Part shown: piece after piece, positions 9,570-21,118 of the stretch
How the letters are laid out: each line of letters opens with the position of its first letter
Numbering within the stretch: the first letter of the stretch is position 1
Assembly: GCA_934408725.1 (NCBI GenBank)
Contig: CAKRVB010000020.1
Span: 1-50,109 of the forward strand
DNA: 50,109 bases
From: an uncultured Marvinbryantia sp.
GTDB taxonomy: Bacteria; Bacillota; Clostridia; Lachnospirales; Lachnospiraceae
Direction of reading: 5' to 3'
The notes under the pieces: model-generated
Databases searched by the model: none
The model's input: only the letters and a program-made list of their open reading frames with translations
What the model was told of the DNA's origin: nothing
Position numbers and translations under genes: made by a program

Positions 9570-10427
9570 TTATCCTTTGACAGCTCCTGATACCATGCCT
9601 TTGATGATCTGTTTGCTGAAAGCGAAATAAAGCACAACGATCGGGGCCATCGTAATCAGCATGGCAGCCATCTGTTTTGGATAATCAGATGCAAACTGTC
9701 CCTTGAACTGTGTCAGTGCCAGTGGTACAGTCTGTAAGCCAACGCTCTTAATCAGTACCAATGCAAATGAGAACTCATTCCAGCAGGAGAATACCTGAAT
9801 GATGGCCACTGTAACCAGAATCGGTTTACAGATTGGTAAAATAACCTGGAACAAAGTTTTGCTGAAGGTACTTCCGTCAATTGCTGCTGCCTCTTCCAAC
9901 GATACCGGTATCCCCTTCACGTATCCTTCCACCAGGAAGATACCCATTGGCAATCCAAAGGATACATACGGTAACAGCAGTGTAAACCAGCGGTTGGAGA
10001 GTCCACAGTTACGGAATACAACATAGATCGGTACCAGCAGTGAATGTACCGGAATCAGCATACCCATCAGGAACATTGCATACAGCACACGATTCAGTTT
10101 GAAACGTACTCTTGCCAGAATATAACCTACAATATAACTGAACAGCACGATCAGAACAATCGACAGTACAGTAGTGCGCACACTGTTCCACATAGATTCT
10201 CCCAGATGATAATCCTTATTGGTCAGAATGCGGATATAGTTAATTAGTGTCGGATTCTTTGGCAGTCCGATGATATCTGCATTAAATACACGTTTTTCCT
10301 TAAGGGAAGAATACAGCATCCATACCAGCGGAAAGATACAGCTCAGTGAAAAAATCCAGAGAATCAGATTCATGAAAAATCCGCCGATCAGTTTACCTGG
10401 TCTGTTTGTTTTTGCTTTCTTATCCAT
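9570..10427 (-). CDS. Carbohydrate ABC transporter permease, MalG/MsmG type
   Basis: Inner-membrane subunit of a sugar importer, 285 residues with about six hydrophobic segments. The cytoplasmic EAA loop reads EEAAAIDGSTFSKTLFQVILP, where the ATPase docks. The ATG has GGAGG upstream; it begins three bases after the stop of the partner permease, so the two are co-translated. No ATPase is encoded here; a shared MsmK/MalK-type ATPase from elsewhere is the usual arrangement for this family. Context with GH31 and GH2 suggests import of oligosaccharides. Confidence 0.93.
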   Translation of the reverse strand: MDKKAKTNRPGKLIGGFFMNLILWIFSLSCIFPLVWMLYSSLKEKRVFNADIIGLPKNPTLINYIRILTNKDYHLGESMWNSVRTTVLSIVLIVLFSYIVGYILARVRFKLNRVLYAMFLMGMLIPVHSLLVPIYVVFRNCGLSNRWFTLLLPYVSFGLPMGIFLVEGYVKGIPVSLEEAAAIDGSTFSKTLFQVILPICKPILVTVAIIQVFSCWNEFSFALVLIKSVGLQTVPLALTQFKGQFASDYPKQMAAMLITMAPIVVLYFAFSKQIIKGMVSGAVKG

Positions 10428-10430
10428 GCT

Positions 10431-11324
10431 CTATGCCTCCTTTTCTCTGGTCAGTCTCTTGATCAGTCCCTGAGATCCACCGATTACCAGGAGTGATAAT
10501 ACGAAGATCGCTACAGAAATACAGCTGCCGTATCCCATGTTCGTCTGGCTGAAGGATACCTGATATCCGTACATCGCCATAACCATAGATGCTGTACCAG
10601 GGCCACCCTTTGTCATAACATAGATATTATCAAATGCTTTCATGTTACCGGCTACACAAAGAGTGATACAAACCAGCATGGTGTTCTTAATCAGTGGTAA
10701 GGTAATATACAATGCTTTCTGGAAACCATTCGCTCCATCGATCTCTGCACTTTCAAAGATCTCTGTATCGATCGAAGATACTGCGGAAAGGATGATAACC
10801 ATATAATAACCTATGTACTGCCAGATCAGCGGGATGGATACATACAACATAACCCACTTGGAATTGTTCAGCCATACCTGACACAGATCCGGTCTGCCGA
10901 TAGCTTTCAGGAACCAGTTGATGATACCATACTGATTGTGGTAGATCATGTTCCAGATCAAACCGATACAAACAGCTGCAATCGTACTTGGGAAGAAACC
11001 AAAGGTACGATGAATGGTTTTGAATTTGACCAGTTTGGAATTTACCATCATAACCAGTACAAACGCTATACCAACCTGACCGATAATACAGATCACTACA
11101 AGATAGATGTTATGTCCAAATGCGGTCCAGAACGTTCCGTCATGGAATAACTGTATATAGTTGGAGATTCCGGAAAATGTCTTTACCGGACCTCCCTTCC
11201 AGTCAAAGAAGCTGTAAAACAGTGCTGTGATCAATGGCACAAATACCGTAAACACAAATAAAGCTACCGGAATCAAAAGATAGAGAAATATAGTTTTTTT
11301 ACTAGGCTTGATAGTACTTAGCAT
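10431..11324 (-). CDS. Carbohydrate ABC transporter permease, MalF/UgpA type
   Basis: First permease of the importer, 297 residues with six predicted membrane segments and the EAA-type loop (FESAEIDGANGFQKALYITLP). The ATG at 11324 has AGGAGAGG upstream. It follows the binding-protein gene, from which it is separated by a strong terminator hairpin (11401-11452) and a second inverted repeat (11345-11391), so it is probably expressed at a lower level than the binding protein. Confidence 0.93.
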   Translation of the reverse strand: MLSTIKPSKKTIFLYLLIPVALFVFTVFVPLITALFYSFFDWKGGPVKTFSGISNYIQLFHDGTFWTAFGHNIYLVVICIIGQVGIAFVLVMMVNSKLVKFKTIHRTFGFFPSTIAAVCIGLIWNMIYHNQYGIINWFLKAIGRPDLCQVWLNNSKWVMLYVSIPLIWQYIGYYMVIILSAVSSIDTEIFESAEIDGANGFQKALYITLPLIKNTMLVCITLCVAGNMKAFDNIYVMTKGGPGTASMVMAMYGYQVSFSQTNMGYGSCISVAIFVLSLLVIGGSQGLIKRLTREKEA

Positions 11325-11344
11325 CAGATCCTCTCCTTCCTGAC

Positions 11345-11391
11345 GAATTCATCATATAAGAAAAACCCCGCGAATTCTTATATGGTGAATC
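11345..11391. promoter_or_regulatory. Inverted repeat in front of the permease genes
   Basis: ATTCATCATATAAGAA pairs with TTCTTATATGGTGAAT (one G-T) around a 13-base loop. It lies between the terminator and the permease ribosome site. It may be an operator or an RNA processing hairpin. Confidence 0.4.
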
Positions 11392-11400
11392 TGTTTTCTT

Positions 11401-11452
11401 TAAAAAAAACCGCTCTGCCTGACTCTCGCCGCGGGCAGAGCGGTTCTTTTTT
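11401..11452 (-). terminator. Intrinsic terminator between binding protein and permeases
   Basis: On the minus strand AACCGCTCTGCC / GGCAGAGCGGTT forms a 12-bp stem followed directly by TTTTTTTT. It sits just after the binding-protein stop. Partial read-through would give the common excess of binding protein over permease. Confidence 0.85.
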
Positions 11453-11462
11453 CACTTATTTA

Positions 11463-12818
11463 TTATTTGTTTAAGTAGTTCTCTTCGTAAGCTGCCTGTG
11501 CGTTAGCTGCTACGTCTTCTGGGCTCATTTCGCCGTTCATCATTGTCTGAAGGTCTGTGTTCAGAACTGACCATACAGCACTGTCGATGTAGGAGTCATA
11601 GATTTCGCAAGGATCTGTATCAACATAAGACCAGTTGTAGAAATCCTGTGTAATCTGATCGAATCCGCTAAGGTCAACATCGTCAACTTTGGTAAGTCCA
11701 CCAAGTGCATAGTTTTCAGCTACATAGCTTGCGAATGCAGGTCCTGTAAGTTCCTGAGCCAGGTCGATTGCTGCTGCCAGTTTGTCAGGATCATCTGCAA
11801 CCTTAGGATTGATTGCTACAGCGTATCCAAGACCGATGTTCTGTGAGTTAGGAGCTTCTGTTGCATCTGCTGGCTGTGGAAGTACTGCAAATCCGATCTG
11901 ATCGAATTTATCGGTCTCCTGAAGAGATGCCCAGATGTAAGATTCATCCCAGTTACCACCGATGAATGCTGCTGCATCACCAGAGATGTAGTATTCACGA
12001 GCGTCTTCGTTTGTTACTGCGTTGAAGTCTTCGTTGAAGATCTTTGTTTCGTTAAACAGGTGCTGTGTTTCTTTCAGTGCTGCTACAAATGTATCATCTG
12101 TGAATGCTGCACCGTCTTTTGCGATCAGGCTTGAGAACCATTCCGGACCTGTATATCTGTTACCCAGAGTTGACAGAAAGTCTGAGTTAGCCTGCCACTG
12201 TCCGCCATTACCAAATGCGATCGTTGTAATACCCTGTTCATTGAAGTATTCAGATGCTTTTTCTACATCTTCCCATGTACTTGGGAATGTATCGAATCCA
12301 GCGTCTTTCCACATCTGCTTGTCATAAATCACTACGGTACAAGTACCACCTGTCAGTGCAGGGAATCCATAGATCTTGTCACCAACTGTGAATGGTGTGA
12401 AGTATGCCTGATTGTACTGATCATAATATGGTGAAGCTTTGATGGTATCTGTCAGATCCATAACCAGTCCCTGATCTGCCCATGCGATAGTGTTCATACC
12501 CTGAAGTAAGAATACATCTGGAAGGTCATCAGCTGCTGCCAGTGTAGCGATCTCTGTCTTGTACTCTGCGTTAGCGATAACGTTCTGATTCAGTGTGATG
12601 TCTGGATGAGCTGCTTCCCAGTTAGCGATTGTAGTACGGAATGCATCAGATCCACCATTTCCGTCAGCCTCTTCTGATGTGGAGTAGTGCATCAGTTCCA
12701 GCTCTCCCTTGTAAGCCAGGTCTGTTGCTGCTACATCGGTTGCTGCTGCAGCGGATAATCCCATAGATGCTGCCATAGCGGATGCCAGTGCGATACTAAC
12801 TACTTGTCTTTTTTTCAT
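11463..12818 (-). CDS. Extracellular sugar-binding protein of ABC importer (no lipobox)
   Basis: Family-1 solute-binding protein of 451 residues, which captures the sugar outside the membrane for the two permeases downstream. The ATG at 12818 is chosen because AGGAGG lies 10 bases upstream and the protein then starts [20 protein letters not shown], a normal signal peptide. Cleavage would fall in [12 protein letters not shown]. There is no cysteine in that region, so the usual lipid anchor of Gram-positive binding proteins is missing. A family-typical segment is [20 protein letters not shown]. The LacI regulator lies directly upstream. Confidence 0.9.
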   Translation of the reverse strand: MKKRQVVSIALASAMAASMGLSAAAATDVAATDLAYKGELELMHYSTSEEADGNGGSDAFRTTIANWEAAHPDITLNQNVIANAEYKTEIATLAAADDLPDVFLLQGMNTIAWADQGLVMDLTDTIKASPYYDQYNQAYFTPFTVGDKIYGFPALTGGTCTVVIYDKQMWKDAGFDTFPSTWEDVEKASEYFNEQGITTIAFGNGGQWQANSDFLSTLGNRYTGPEWFSSLIAKDGAAFTDDTFVAALKETQHLFNETKIFNEDFNAVTNEDAREYYISGDAAAFIGGNWDESYIWASLQETDKFDQIGFAVLPQPADATEAPNSQNIGLGYAVAINPKVADDPDKLAAAIDLAQELTGPAFASYVAENYALGGLTKVDDVDLSGFDQITQDFYNWSYVDTDPCEIYDSYIDSAVWSVLNTDLQTMMNGEMSPEDVAANAQAAYEENYLNK

Positions 12819-12891
12819 GATGTTACTTCCTCCTTTAATTTTAAAATATGATATAAAGTTCATGTTTATCTGTTGCGCAGACCCCTCTGCG

Positions 12892-13908
12892 TTAACATTC
12901 TCGGTTACGTCCTACCGAACCTCCCTTGAACAGCACCCCGTCTACGGAGAACTTGTCCACCAGTGTGGTCTTTGGGTGTTCGATCAGGCTGATCAGCTTC
13001 TCTGCTGCCATTCTTCCGATCTTTCTGGTGTCCTGACAGAGTGTGGTAAGTTTCGGTTCCATCATTCGTACCAGATCGATTCCGTCATATCCGGTAATGG
13101 ATATGTCTTCCGGAATCCGAAGACCCCGTTCCCTGATCTCATTCATGCCACCCACGGCTGCATAATCATCCGGGTACATGATGCAGGTCGGCGGATTTGG
13201 AAGATCCAGCAGTTCGCTGGTTGCTTTTGCGGCCATCTCCAGGTTCCGGTAAGAAGAAGCCCTGACATATTCATCCGGGATCTCCAGTCCATATCTCTGT
13301 GTGGTCCGGTAAAATCCGCTGAGCCGGTTCCTCGTCACCGGGGTATCGTCTCCATGGATGTATGCGATCTTTTTGTGTCCCATACTGTATATATAGGAAA
13401 CAAGTTCTTCCATTCCCTGAACATTGTTGGAAACAACTGCAATTTTTCCTTCAAAGGTGTGGTCAATGGTGACCACCGGAAGTTCTGAGCGGATCAGATC
13501 CTGAATATCTTCTTCGTAATACTTGAAGCAGGCTACTAATACTCCATCCACCCCCCGGTATCTGCATCGTTCGTAGAAGCTCATCTTCTGTCCCGCTGTG
13601 TTGCCGGCTATGAATGTGATGTCGTATCCTTTTTCCTCTGCTCTGTACTTGAAGCTTTCTAATACATGATTGAAATATTCATGTGTCAGTCCGTTCATGG
13701 CGGCGTCTACAAAGAGAACGCCAAGATTATAACTTTTCTTTGTCTTTAGTGCCCTTGCAGAAGAATTCGGAAGGTATCCCATCTCATGTGCTGTCGTAAT
13801 AATCAGATTCCTGGTCTCTTCTCCGATATCCGAATATCCATTCAGCGCTTTGCTGACACTGGCTACGGATACATGGCACTGTTTAGCGATGTCTTTCATC
13901 GAAACCAT
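12892..13908 (-). CDS. LacI-family transcriptional regulator
   Basis: 338 residues: N-terminal helix-turn-helix ([25 protein letters not shown], the standard LacI reading head and hinge) and a periplasmic-binding-like sensor domain (residues about 60-330) with the usual [11 protein letters not shown] segment. It is first in the minus-strand run and divergent from the GH94 gene. The ATCGTTTTCGTA 12-mers at 13954-13965 and 14228-14239 are likely operators, giving autoregulation and control of GH94. Its stop codon lies inside a small hairpin (CGCAGA/TCTGCG, 12876-12891). Effector is probably a sugar from the transported oligosaccharide. Confidence 0.93.
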   Translation of the reverse strand: MVSMKDIAKQCHVSVASVSKALNGYSDIGEETRNLIITTAHEMGYLPNSSARALKTKKSYNLGVLFVDAAMNGLTHEYFNHVLESFKYRAEEKGYDITFIAGNTAGQKMSFYERCRYRGVDGVLVACFKYYEEDIQDLIRSELPVVTIDHTFEGKIAVVSNNVQGMEELVSYIYSMGHKKIAYIHGDDTPVTRNRLSGFYRTTQRYGLEIPDEYVRASSYRNLEMAAKATSELLDLPNPPTCIMYPDDYAAVGGMNEIRERGLRIPEDISITGYDGIDLVRMMEPKLTTLCQDTRKIGRMAAEKLISLIEHPKTTLVDKFSVDGVLFKGGSVGRNREC

Positions 13909-13953
13909 AGCGCCGTGTCCTCAATTCTTTGTTAGTCAAATTCAAATCCCTTA

Positions 13954-13965
13954 ATCGTTTTCGTA
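13954..13965 (+). promoter_or_regulatory. Candidate LacI-type operator, lacI side
   Basis: ATCGTTTTCGTA, 46 bases upstream of the lacI start, resembles LacI-family half-sites centred on CG. The same 12 bases recur at 14228-14239. The 13909-14319 gap has further related sites (TTGCGAAAC..TTTCGTAA at 14110-14127, TTTCGAAAACGC at 14133-14144, TTTCGTTTTCGC at 14213-14224). Confidence 0.5.
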
Positions 13966-14227
13966 ACTGTATTGTATATCCTTTTGCACAAAAGTTCAAT
14001 AGTTTTTCGAATCTTTTTGTCTATTTCGCCATCTTCGTCTGGTTGCACAAAGAATATCCTATTTACATTGTATATAGACTAGTACAAAACACAACAAAAC
14101 GCATACATGTTGCGAAACTTTTCGTAAGATATTTTCGAAAACGCAGAAAACTCAGAAAAACAGTTGCTTTTCCATTTCCTTTCCGCTATACTGAACTAAA
14201 GTCATAGATCACTTTCGTTTTCGCTTC

Positions 14228-14239
14228 ATCGTTTTCGTA
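14228..14239 (+). promoter_or_regulatory. Candidate LacI-type operator, GH94 side
   Basis: An exact second copy of ATCGTTTTCGTA, about 80 bases before the GH94 start and 274 bases from the first copy, next to TTTCGTTTTCGC. Position suits control of the GH94 promoter and possible looping between the divergent promoters. Confidence 0.5.
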
Positions 14240-14319
14240 TTATTTCTCAACTGTTTCCTTTACAGATTTTTTAGATACTTACTATTTTATACCGATATTT
14301 TTTTACGGAGGTTTTTGTT

Positions 14320-16755
14320 ATGAAATTTGGTTATTTTGATGATAAAGCCAGAGAATATGTGATTACCACCCCGGATACTCCGCTTCCATGGATCAACTAT
14401 CTGGGTACAGATGGATTCTTTTCTTTGATTTCCAACACCTGTGGTGGTTATAGTTTCTATAAAGATGCGAAACTGCTTCGTATCACCCGTTACCGTTACA
14501 ACACGCTTCCGATTGATTCGAACGGAAAGTATTACTATATTAAAGATGGGGATGCCATCTGGAATCCTGGCACGATGCCTTCCAGGACACCGGTTGATTC
14601 CTATGAATGCCGTCACGGCATGGGCTACAGCCGTTTCATTTCTTCTAAGAATGGGCTGGAAGCCAATCTGCTGGCTTTCGTTCCGGTGGATGCATCCTGT
14701 GAGATCAACAAGCTGGTTCTGACGAACCATTCCGATCAGGAAAAGCAGATTTCTCTTTTCTCTTATGTAGAATTCTGTTTATGGAATGCCATGGATGATA
14801 TGACAAACTTCCAGAGAAACTTAAGTACCGGAGAGGTCGAGATCGAAGACAGTACTATTTACCACAAGACCGAATACAGAGAACGCCGCAATCATTACAG
14901 CTTCTTTACCGTCAATGCAGATATCAATGGTTTTGACACCAGCCGTGATGATTTCCTCGGCAGAGGCAATGGCAATGCCATTCCGGATGCAGTAAAGGCA
15001 GGAGCATGTACTGGTTCCGTAGCCAGCGGATGGTATCCGATTGCCAGCCACCAGATTGATCTGACTCTTCAGCCGGGAGAATCCAGAGAACTGATTTTCC
15101 TGCTGGGCTACTGTGAGAATCCTGAAGAAGAGAAATGGGAAGCTCCGAATGTGATCAATAAAGCTCCTGCTCATAAATTGATGGAACGTTTTGCCACTGA
15201 TGAACAGGTTCGTAAAGCTTTCGATAATCTGCATGCTTACTGGGATCAGCTTCTGGCACGCTACACAGTGAAGAGCCAGGATCCACATGTGAACCGCATG
15301 GCCAATATCTGGAACCAGTACCAGTGTATGATTACGTTCAATATGTCCCGTTCCGCTTCTTACTATGAATCCGGAACCGGCCGTGGTATGGGATTCCGTG
15401 ATTCCTGTCAGGATCTTCTGGGCTTCGTACACCTGATTCCGGAACGTGCCAGAGAACGTATTCTGGATATTGCTGCCACTCAGTTTGAAGACGGAAGCGC
15501 TTATCACCAGTATCAGCCATTGACTAAAAAGGGCAACCTGGACATCGGAAGCGGCTTTAACGATGATCCGCTGTGGCTGATCGCCGCTGTATCCGCTTAT
15601 CTGAAAGAGACCGGCGACTTCTCTATTCTGGATGAAATGGTCGATTTCGATAATCAGAAAGAAAAAGCAGATACCCTTTACGAGCACCTGCGTCGTTCCT
15701 TTACTTATACCCGCACACACCTCGGCCCGCATAATCTGCCGCTGATCGGCCGTGCTGACTGGAATGACTGCCTGAACCTGAACTGTTTCTCCAAAGAACC
15801 AGGCGAATCCTTCCAGACCACCGGTCCATCTGAGGGACCTGTAGCAGAATCTGTATTTATTGCAGGTATGTTTGTAAAATATGGGAAAGCGTTCGCTGAC
15901 ATCAGCCGTCTCTCCGGTCACGAAGATCTGGCAAAAGAAGCAGAAAAAGCAGTTTCTGAAATGTACGATGCCGTACTGGCTGCCGGATGGGACGGTAAAT
16001 GGTTCCTGCGTGCTTACGATGCAGAAAGTCAGAAAGTAGGATCCCATGAATGCGAAGAAGGAAAGATCTTCATCGAACCACAGGGTTTCTGTGTCATGGC
16101 AGGTATCGGTGTAAAAGAAGGTCTGGCCGAAAAAGCTCTGGATTCTGTAAAAGAACATCTGGACACCAAATACGGTGTCATGATTCTTCAGCCAGCCTAT
16201 ACCCATTACTATCTGAACCTCGGTGAGATCTCTTCCTATCCACCAGGATATAAAGAAAATGCCGGTATCTTCTGTCACAACAATCCGTGGGTATCCATTG
16301 CAGAAACTGTGATCGGCAGAGGAAACCGTGCTTTTGAAATCTACAAGAAGACCTGTCCATCCTATATCGAAGAGATCAGCGAGATCCATCGCACAGAGCC
16401 GTATGTATACTCACAGATGGTAGCCGGTGCTGATGCCAAGTTCCACGGAGAAGCAAAGAACAGCTGGCTGACCGGAACCGCTGCATGGACCTTCTGCAAC
16501 CTGTCCCAGGCTATTCTGGGCGTACAGCCTTCCTACGAAGGACTGACCATCGATCCGTGTATCCCGGAAGATTTCGGCGACTTCCAGCTGACCCGCCGTT
16601 TCCGCGATGCAATGTACTACATCGATGTAGTCAATCCAGATCACGTTCAGAAAGGTGTACAGAAAGTCACCGTTGACGGAAAAGATTATGACGGATGCCT
16701 GATTCCATTTGAAGACGGCAAAAAAGAATATCACGTTACCGTACATATGGGCTAA
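14320..16755 (+). CDS. cbpA: Cellobiose phosphorylase, glycoside hydrolase family 94
   Basis: Cytoplasmic enzyme that splits cellobiose with phosphate into glucose 1-phosphate and glucose. The 811-residue length is that of clostridial cellobiose phosphorylases (cellodextrin phosphorylases are near 980). It has the N-terminal beta-sandwich, then the (alpha/alpha)6 barrel with [12 protein letters not shown], and the general acid in [11 protein letters not shown] (Asp483). [12 protein letters not shown] and the sugar-site text around [11 protein letters not shown] also fit. The ATG at 14320 has GGAGG upstream. Divergent from lacI and sharing its operator-like sites. Other GH94 specificities (for example mannosyl-glucose acceptors) cannot be excluded. 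Confidence 0.87.
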   Translation: MKFGYFDDKAREYVITTPDTPLPWINYLGTDGFFSLISNTCGGYSFYKDAKLLRITRYRYNTLPIDSNGKYYYIKDGDAIWNPGTMPSRTPVDSYECRHGMGYSRFISSKNGLEANLLAFVPVDASCEINKLVLTNHSDQEKQISLFSYVEFCLWNAMDDMTNFQRNLSTGEVEIEDSTIYHKTEYRERRNHYSFFTVNADINGFDTSRDDFLGRGNGNAIPDAVKAGACTGSVASGWYPIASHQIDLTLQPGESRELIFLLGYCENPEEEKWEAPNVINKAPAHKLMERFATDEQVRKAFDNLHAYWDQLLARYTVKSQDPHVNRMANIWNQYQCMITFNMSRSASYYESGTGRGMGFRDSCQDLLGFVHLIPERARERILDIAATQFEDGSAYHQYQPLTKKGNLDIGSGFNDDPLWLIAAVSAYLKETGDFSILDEMVDFDNQKEKADTLYEHLRRSFTYTRTHLGPHNLPLIGRADWNDCLNLNCFSKEPGESFQTTGPSEGPVAESVFIAGMFVKYGKAFADISRLSGHEDLAKEAEKAVSEMYDAVLAAGWDGKWFLRAYDAESQKVGSHECEEGKIFIEPQGFCVMAGIGVKEGLAEKALDSVKEHLDTKYGVMILQPAYTHYYLNLGEISSYPPGYKENAGIFCHNNPWVSIAETVIGRGNRAFEIYKKTCPSYIEEISEIHRTEPYVYSQMVAGADAKFHGEAKNSWLTGTAAWTFCNLSQAILGVQPSYEGLTIDPCIPEDFGDFQLTRRFRDAMYYIDVVNPDHVQKGVQKVTVDGKDYDGCLIPFEDGKKEYHVTVHMG

Positions 16756-16790
16756 CCATTGGGTAACCATTGGGGACGGTGTTTTCTGGC
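16753..16790 (+). repeat. Dispersed palindromic repeat, copy 1 (partial)
   Basis: CCATTGGGGACGGTGTTTTC at 16767 matches the repeat at 33626 and, inverted, at 47884. An 11-bp tandem duplication TAACCATTGGG (16753-16763, 16764-16774) includes the GH94 stop codon. Confidence 0.6.
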
Positions 16791-16807
16791 TCTCGCCAAA
16801 CGAAAGA

Positions 16808-16850
16808 GGACAAAGAAAAGTGGCTCTAAACCGCCACTTTTCTTTTGTCC
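16808..16850. terminator. Bidirectional intrinsic terminator, GH94 / glpK
   Basis: GGACAAAGAAAAGTGGC pairs with GCCACTTTTCTTTTGTCC (one bulge), with T-runs in both directions. It separates the convergent GH94 (+) and glycerol kinase (-) genes. Confidence 0.8.
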
Positions 16851-16853
16851 CCT

Positions 16854-18362
<1,509 letters not shown>

Positions 18363-18375
18363 CTATATGCCCAGA

Positions 18376-19497
18376 CTACTTTACTTTCTCCCATCCTGCA
18401 TCCATCTTTTTCTTCAGTTCTTCAAAAGATTTCAACCCACTTAATGCATCGTAAGCCGCCACACAGGAAGCTCCGGTTCCTGCCGCCAGATGCAGAGCCT
18501 CTTCCGGTGTATAGCCATCTGTCATCGCTGTCAGGAAAGCAGCAATCGACGTGTCCCCTGCTCCTGTCCCAGACAATACTTTCTCCGGTACATAACTTTT
18601 TTCAAAATATTCTTTCCCTGCCCAGGCCTCCATATCCAGTTCCAGGCGGTCTGTGATCTGAGACAATACCTCCTTTGAAGCACTGCGGAAATACATGCCC
18701 GGCACCCCACATTTTACCAGCAATATTTTTATTCCCATCTCCATACAGGTATCTGCCAGAGGCTTCACATCTTTTTCTATATCCAGGATCTCTGTGACAT
18801 CCCTTCCTGCAGCCCGTTCCTGCCATTCCTGGAATCGTTCTTTATCCAGCATATAACAAAGCTCTTCCACACTCGGAACAAAGATATCTACATACGGCAT
18901 AACCCGCTCCAGCACATGATGCCAGTCTACCTGTCCGGCCTCAGAAGCTTCATCTACCGCAGCCAGATCCATCGATGTGGCTGCTCCCGCCTCTTTCACC
19001 ATCTTCATCATCTTCACCAGTTCTTCTCCATCATTCACATACATGGACCGCATGATCGGCGGATATCCAAAATGGAATAACGCTGCATCCTTTAATTCTT
19101 CTGCCGGAATGTCATCTGCATAAAATGCATTATTTGCTCCCGGATTATGTAAAAAGATCCGGTCAATACCAGGCACCGCCACTACTACGCTATAAGATGT
19201 TGCTTCAGTATCTGAGATCAGCAGTCCTTTTTCTGCTCCATAACTTTTCAGCACATTCTGCACAATACCGCCAAAAGCATCATTTCCTATTTTTCCCATA
19301 AGAGAAACATTTCCTCCCAGAATCTTCATTGCAAGGCCGGTGTTTGCTACAGCCCCTCCCGTGCTGACTGTCGCATCTCCCACTTCAATCAGCTTGCCTG
19401 GAATAAGCAGTTCGTTGATCTTCGCCACTTTTTTCCCAGGGATTGCCGGTGTGATATCAACGCAGATATGGCCTGCTGCGATCATCTTCTTTTTCAT
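18376..19497 (-). CDS. PfkB-family carbohydrate kinase
   Basis: Ribokinase-fold sugar or nucleoside kinase of 373 residues, longer than the usual 300-330. The N-terminal glycine motif (STGGAVANTGLAMKILGG) binds the substrate; the C-terminal GTGAGDTSIAAF carries the catalytic Asp and anion hole. The start at 19497 is chosen over 19515 because GGGAGG is properly spaced from it. It leads a two-gene operon with glpK. The extra length comes mainly from the region around residues 215-275 (RFQEWQERAAGRD...LELDMEAW). The substrate cannot be read from sequence. Confidence 0.9.
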   Translation of the reverse strand: MKKKMIAAGHICVDITPAIPGKKVAKINELLIPGKLIEVGDATVSTGGAVANTGLAMKILGGNVSLMGKIGNDAFGGIVQNVLKSYGAEKGLLISDTEATSYSVVVAVPGIDRIFLHNPGANNAFYADDIPAEELKDAALFHFGYPPIMRSMYVNDGEELVKMMKMVKEAGAATSMDLAAVDEASEAGQVDWHHVLERVMPYVDIFVPSVEELCYMLDKERFQEWQERAAGRDVTEILDIEKDVKPLADTCMEMGIKILLVKCGVPGMYFRSASKEVLSQITDRLELDMEAWAGKEYFEKSYVPEKVLSGTGAGDTSIAAFLTAMTDGYTPEEALHLAAGTGASCVAAYDALSGLKSFEELKKKMDAGWEKVK

Positions 19498-19530
19498 GTT
19501 ATGTAAACCTCCCACATATCATTATTACAT

Positions 19531-19578
19531 AAAAAATGGATATAACGGAACCTTTTCACGCTCCCTTATATCCATTTT
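19531..19578 (-). terminator. Intrinsic terminator of the ytr-like operon
   Basis: On the minus strand AAAATGGATATAA pairs with TTATATCCATTTT and runs into TTTTTTAT, between the ABC permease stop and the PfkB start. Confidence 0.75.
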
Positions 19579-19643
19579 ACACAATTACATCATGCTGTTC
19601 AAGTAGACATCTGTCACATTTGCCTTAAAACAAGCTCTTCCTG

Positions 19644-20384
19644 TTACACGCTCAGTTTTTTCTCCATGATCCATCCGCTGAACAGATATACCGCCGCTGA
19701 CACAGCCATAGCAGCCACAATATACAAAACAAACTGCAGATCATCATTGTGAAGTACCGGCAAATGATCCAGCCCCAGCCCCATCAGCCAGGACAGAACC
19801 ATAAAGATCACAAATGCGACCAGTCCGCTGGCTTTCTTTCCTGCCAGTACTGTTGCAGAAAGGATCACCGCCAGATCTGCATTCACGATATAGACCATCC
19901 AGCTGGCCAGCGTCGTGAAAAATACAAACGCTGCATCTTTTGCGCTGATATTCATATTCATACTGACATCCAGGAAATTCTTCACCATATTCATCATCTC
20001 TTTTACGCCGCCGATGTACAGGGTTGCTATCAGCGCATCCAACGCAGCCACCAGTGCGAAAAAGATACCGGTTATCAGAATGGAGATCCCATTTTCCAGC
20101 ACCTTAGCGCCAAGAATTTCATAGCTGCTGTGCGGTGTCAGGAACAACATATAACTCTGCTTCGTATTCAGATCCCGGTGCAGCGCCAGCACACTTTCCA
20201 GCCCGATATAAGCAATGCCAATCACTGCACAGAGAAACAGTATCATAACACCTGTTGCCAGAAGTCGGTCTTTTTCCAGAAATACCCCCAGCAGAAATGC
20301 CAGTTCCGCTACCAGCGTAACCACCAGCAGTATCAGTTTGGAAAATCCTGTTTTCCGAAATTCATATTTCATTAGCTTTAACAT
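19644..20384 (-). CDS. ABC-2 type transporter membrane protein
   Basis: 246 residues with six hydrophobic segments (for example LILLVVTLVAELAFLLGVFL and FVLYIVAAMAVSAAVYLF) and a short basic C-terminus. It overlaps the ATPase gene by 7 bases (ATG within the end of the preceding frame) and has GGAGAAGGA upstream. With the GntR regulator and ATPase it forms a ytrA-B-C-like module. In relatives such modules respond to cell-wall stress or export; the substrate is unknown. Confidence 0.87.
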   Translation of the reverse strand: MLKLMKYEFRKTGFSKLILLVVTLVAELAFLLGVFLEKDRLLATGVMILFLCAVIGIAYIGLESVLALHRDLNTKQSYMLFLTPHSSYEILGAKVLENGISILITGIFFALVAALDALIATLYIGGVKEMMNMVKNFLDVSMNMNISAKDAAFVFFTTLASWMVYIVNADLAVILSATVLAGKKASGLVAFVIFMVLSWLMGLGLDHLPVLHNDDLQFVLYIVAAMAVSAAVYLFSGWIMEKKLSV

Positions 20385-21088
20385 TGTCCTTCTCCCCCAT
20401 GTCCATAGATTTCACGATATAAGTCTACCACTGACTTATTCTGATTCATGCGCAGATCCTCGATCATGCACTGTTCGACCAGGTGTCCGTCTTTCATAAA
20501 AAGTGCCGCATCTGCTACCCGCTCCAGTTCATCCACCAGATGGCTGGAAACCACCAGCGTCACATCTTTATCCATCGCTTCCAGAATGCTGGTCATGATC
20601 TGATCTCTGGCCAGAAGATCAATCCCATTCAATGGCTCATCCAGCAGATATACTTTTGCTTTTCGTGCCATGGTAACTGCAATCTTCAGCTTTGCCATCA
20701 TACCGGAAGAAAGCTTCTTCGCCTTCATATCCTCCGTCAGTTCCATCCGTTCTAGCATCTGCTGATACTTCTCCATAGAGAAATCCTCAAAAAAATCTTC
20801 GTAGTATTTCCCCACATCTGCCACTGACATCCAGCTGTAAAAATACGGTTCGGTGGACATATAGGCAATCTCTTTCTTGCTCTCTTTTCCCACCGGACTG
20901 CCCTCATAAAGGACCTCACCCATACTTGGCTTCACCAGTCCTGCCACCATCTTCATCCAGGTAGTCTTACCGCTGCCGTTCGGTCCCAGCATGGCATATA
21001 CCAGTCCAGACTCCAGTTCCAACGATACCCCATTCACTGCGGTCTTGCTTCCATAATTCTTCGTAACTTCCCTGCTCTCTAAGATCAT
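20378..21088 (-). CDS. ABC transporter ATP-binding protein
   Basis: 236-residue ATPase with Walker A (GPNGSGKTTW), a signature region LSSGMMAKLKIAV, and Walker B VYLLDEPLNGID followed by the switch His (SSHLVDELE). The signature is LSSG rather than LSGG, as in many YtrB/YxlF-type ATPases. I prefer the ATG at 21088 to that at 21097, because GAGGAG then has a 9-base spacing. Middle gene of the GntR-ATPase-permease operon. Confidence 0.93.
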   Translation of the reverse strand: MILESREVTKNYGSKTAVNGVSLELESGLVYAMLGPNGSGKTTWMKMVAGLVKPSMGEVLYEGSPVGKESKKEIAYMSTEPYFYSWMSVADVGKYYEDFFEDFSMEKYQQMLERMELTEDMKAKKLSSGMMAKLKIAVTMARKAKVYLLDEPLNGIDLLARDQIMTSILEAMDKDVTLVVSSHLVDELERVADAALFMKDGHLVEQCMIEDLRMNQNKSVVDLYREIYGHGGEGQC

Positions 21089-21118
21089 CTCTGTCATCTC
21101 CTCATTTTGCTTCCTGCT

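Noticed and set aside
14821..16389. 522-residue minus-strand frame inside the GH94 gene
   Set aside because: GH94 motifs and ribosome site are on the plus strand; the minus-strand frame has low-complexity hydrophobic text with no family pattern.
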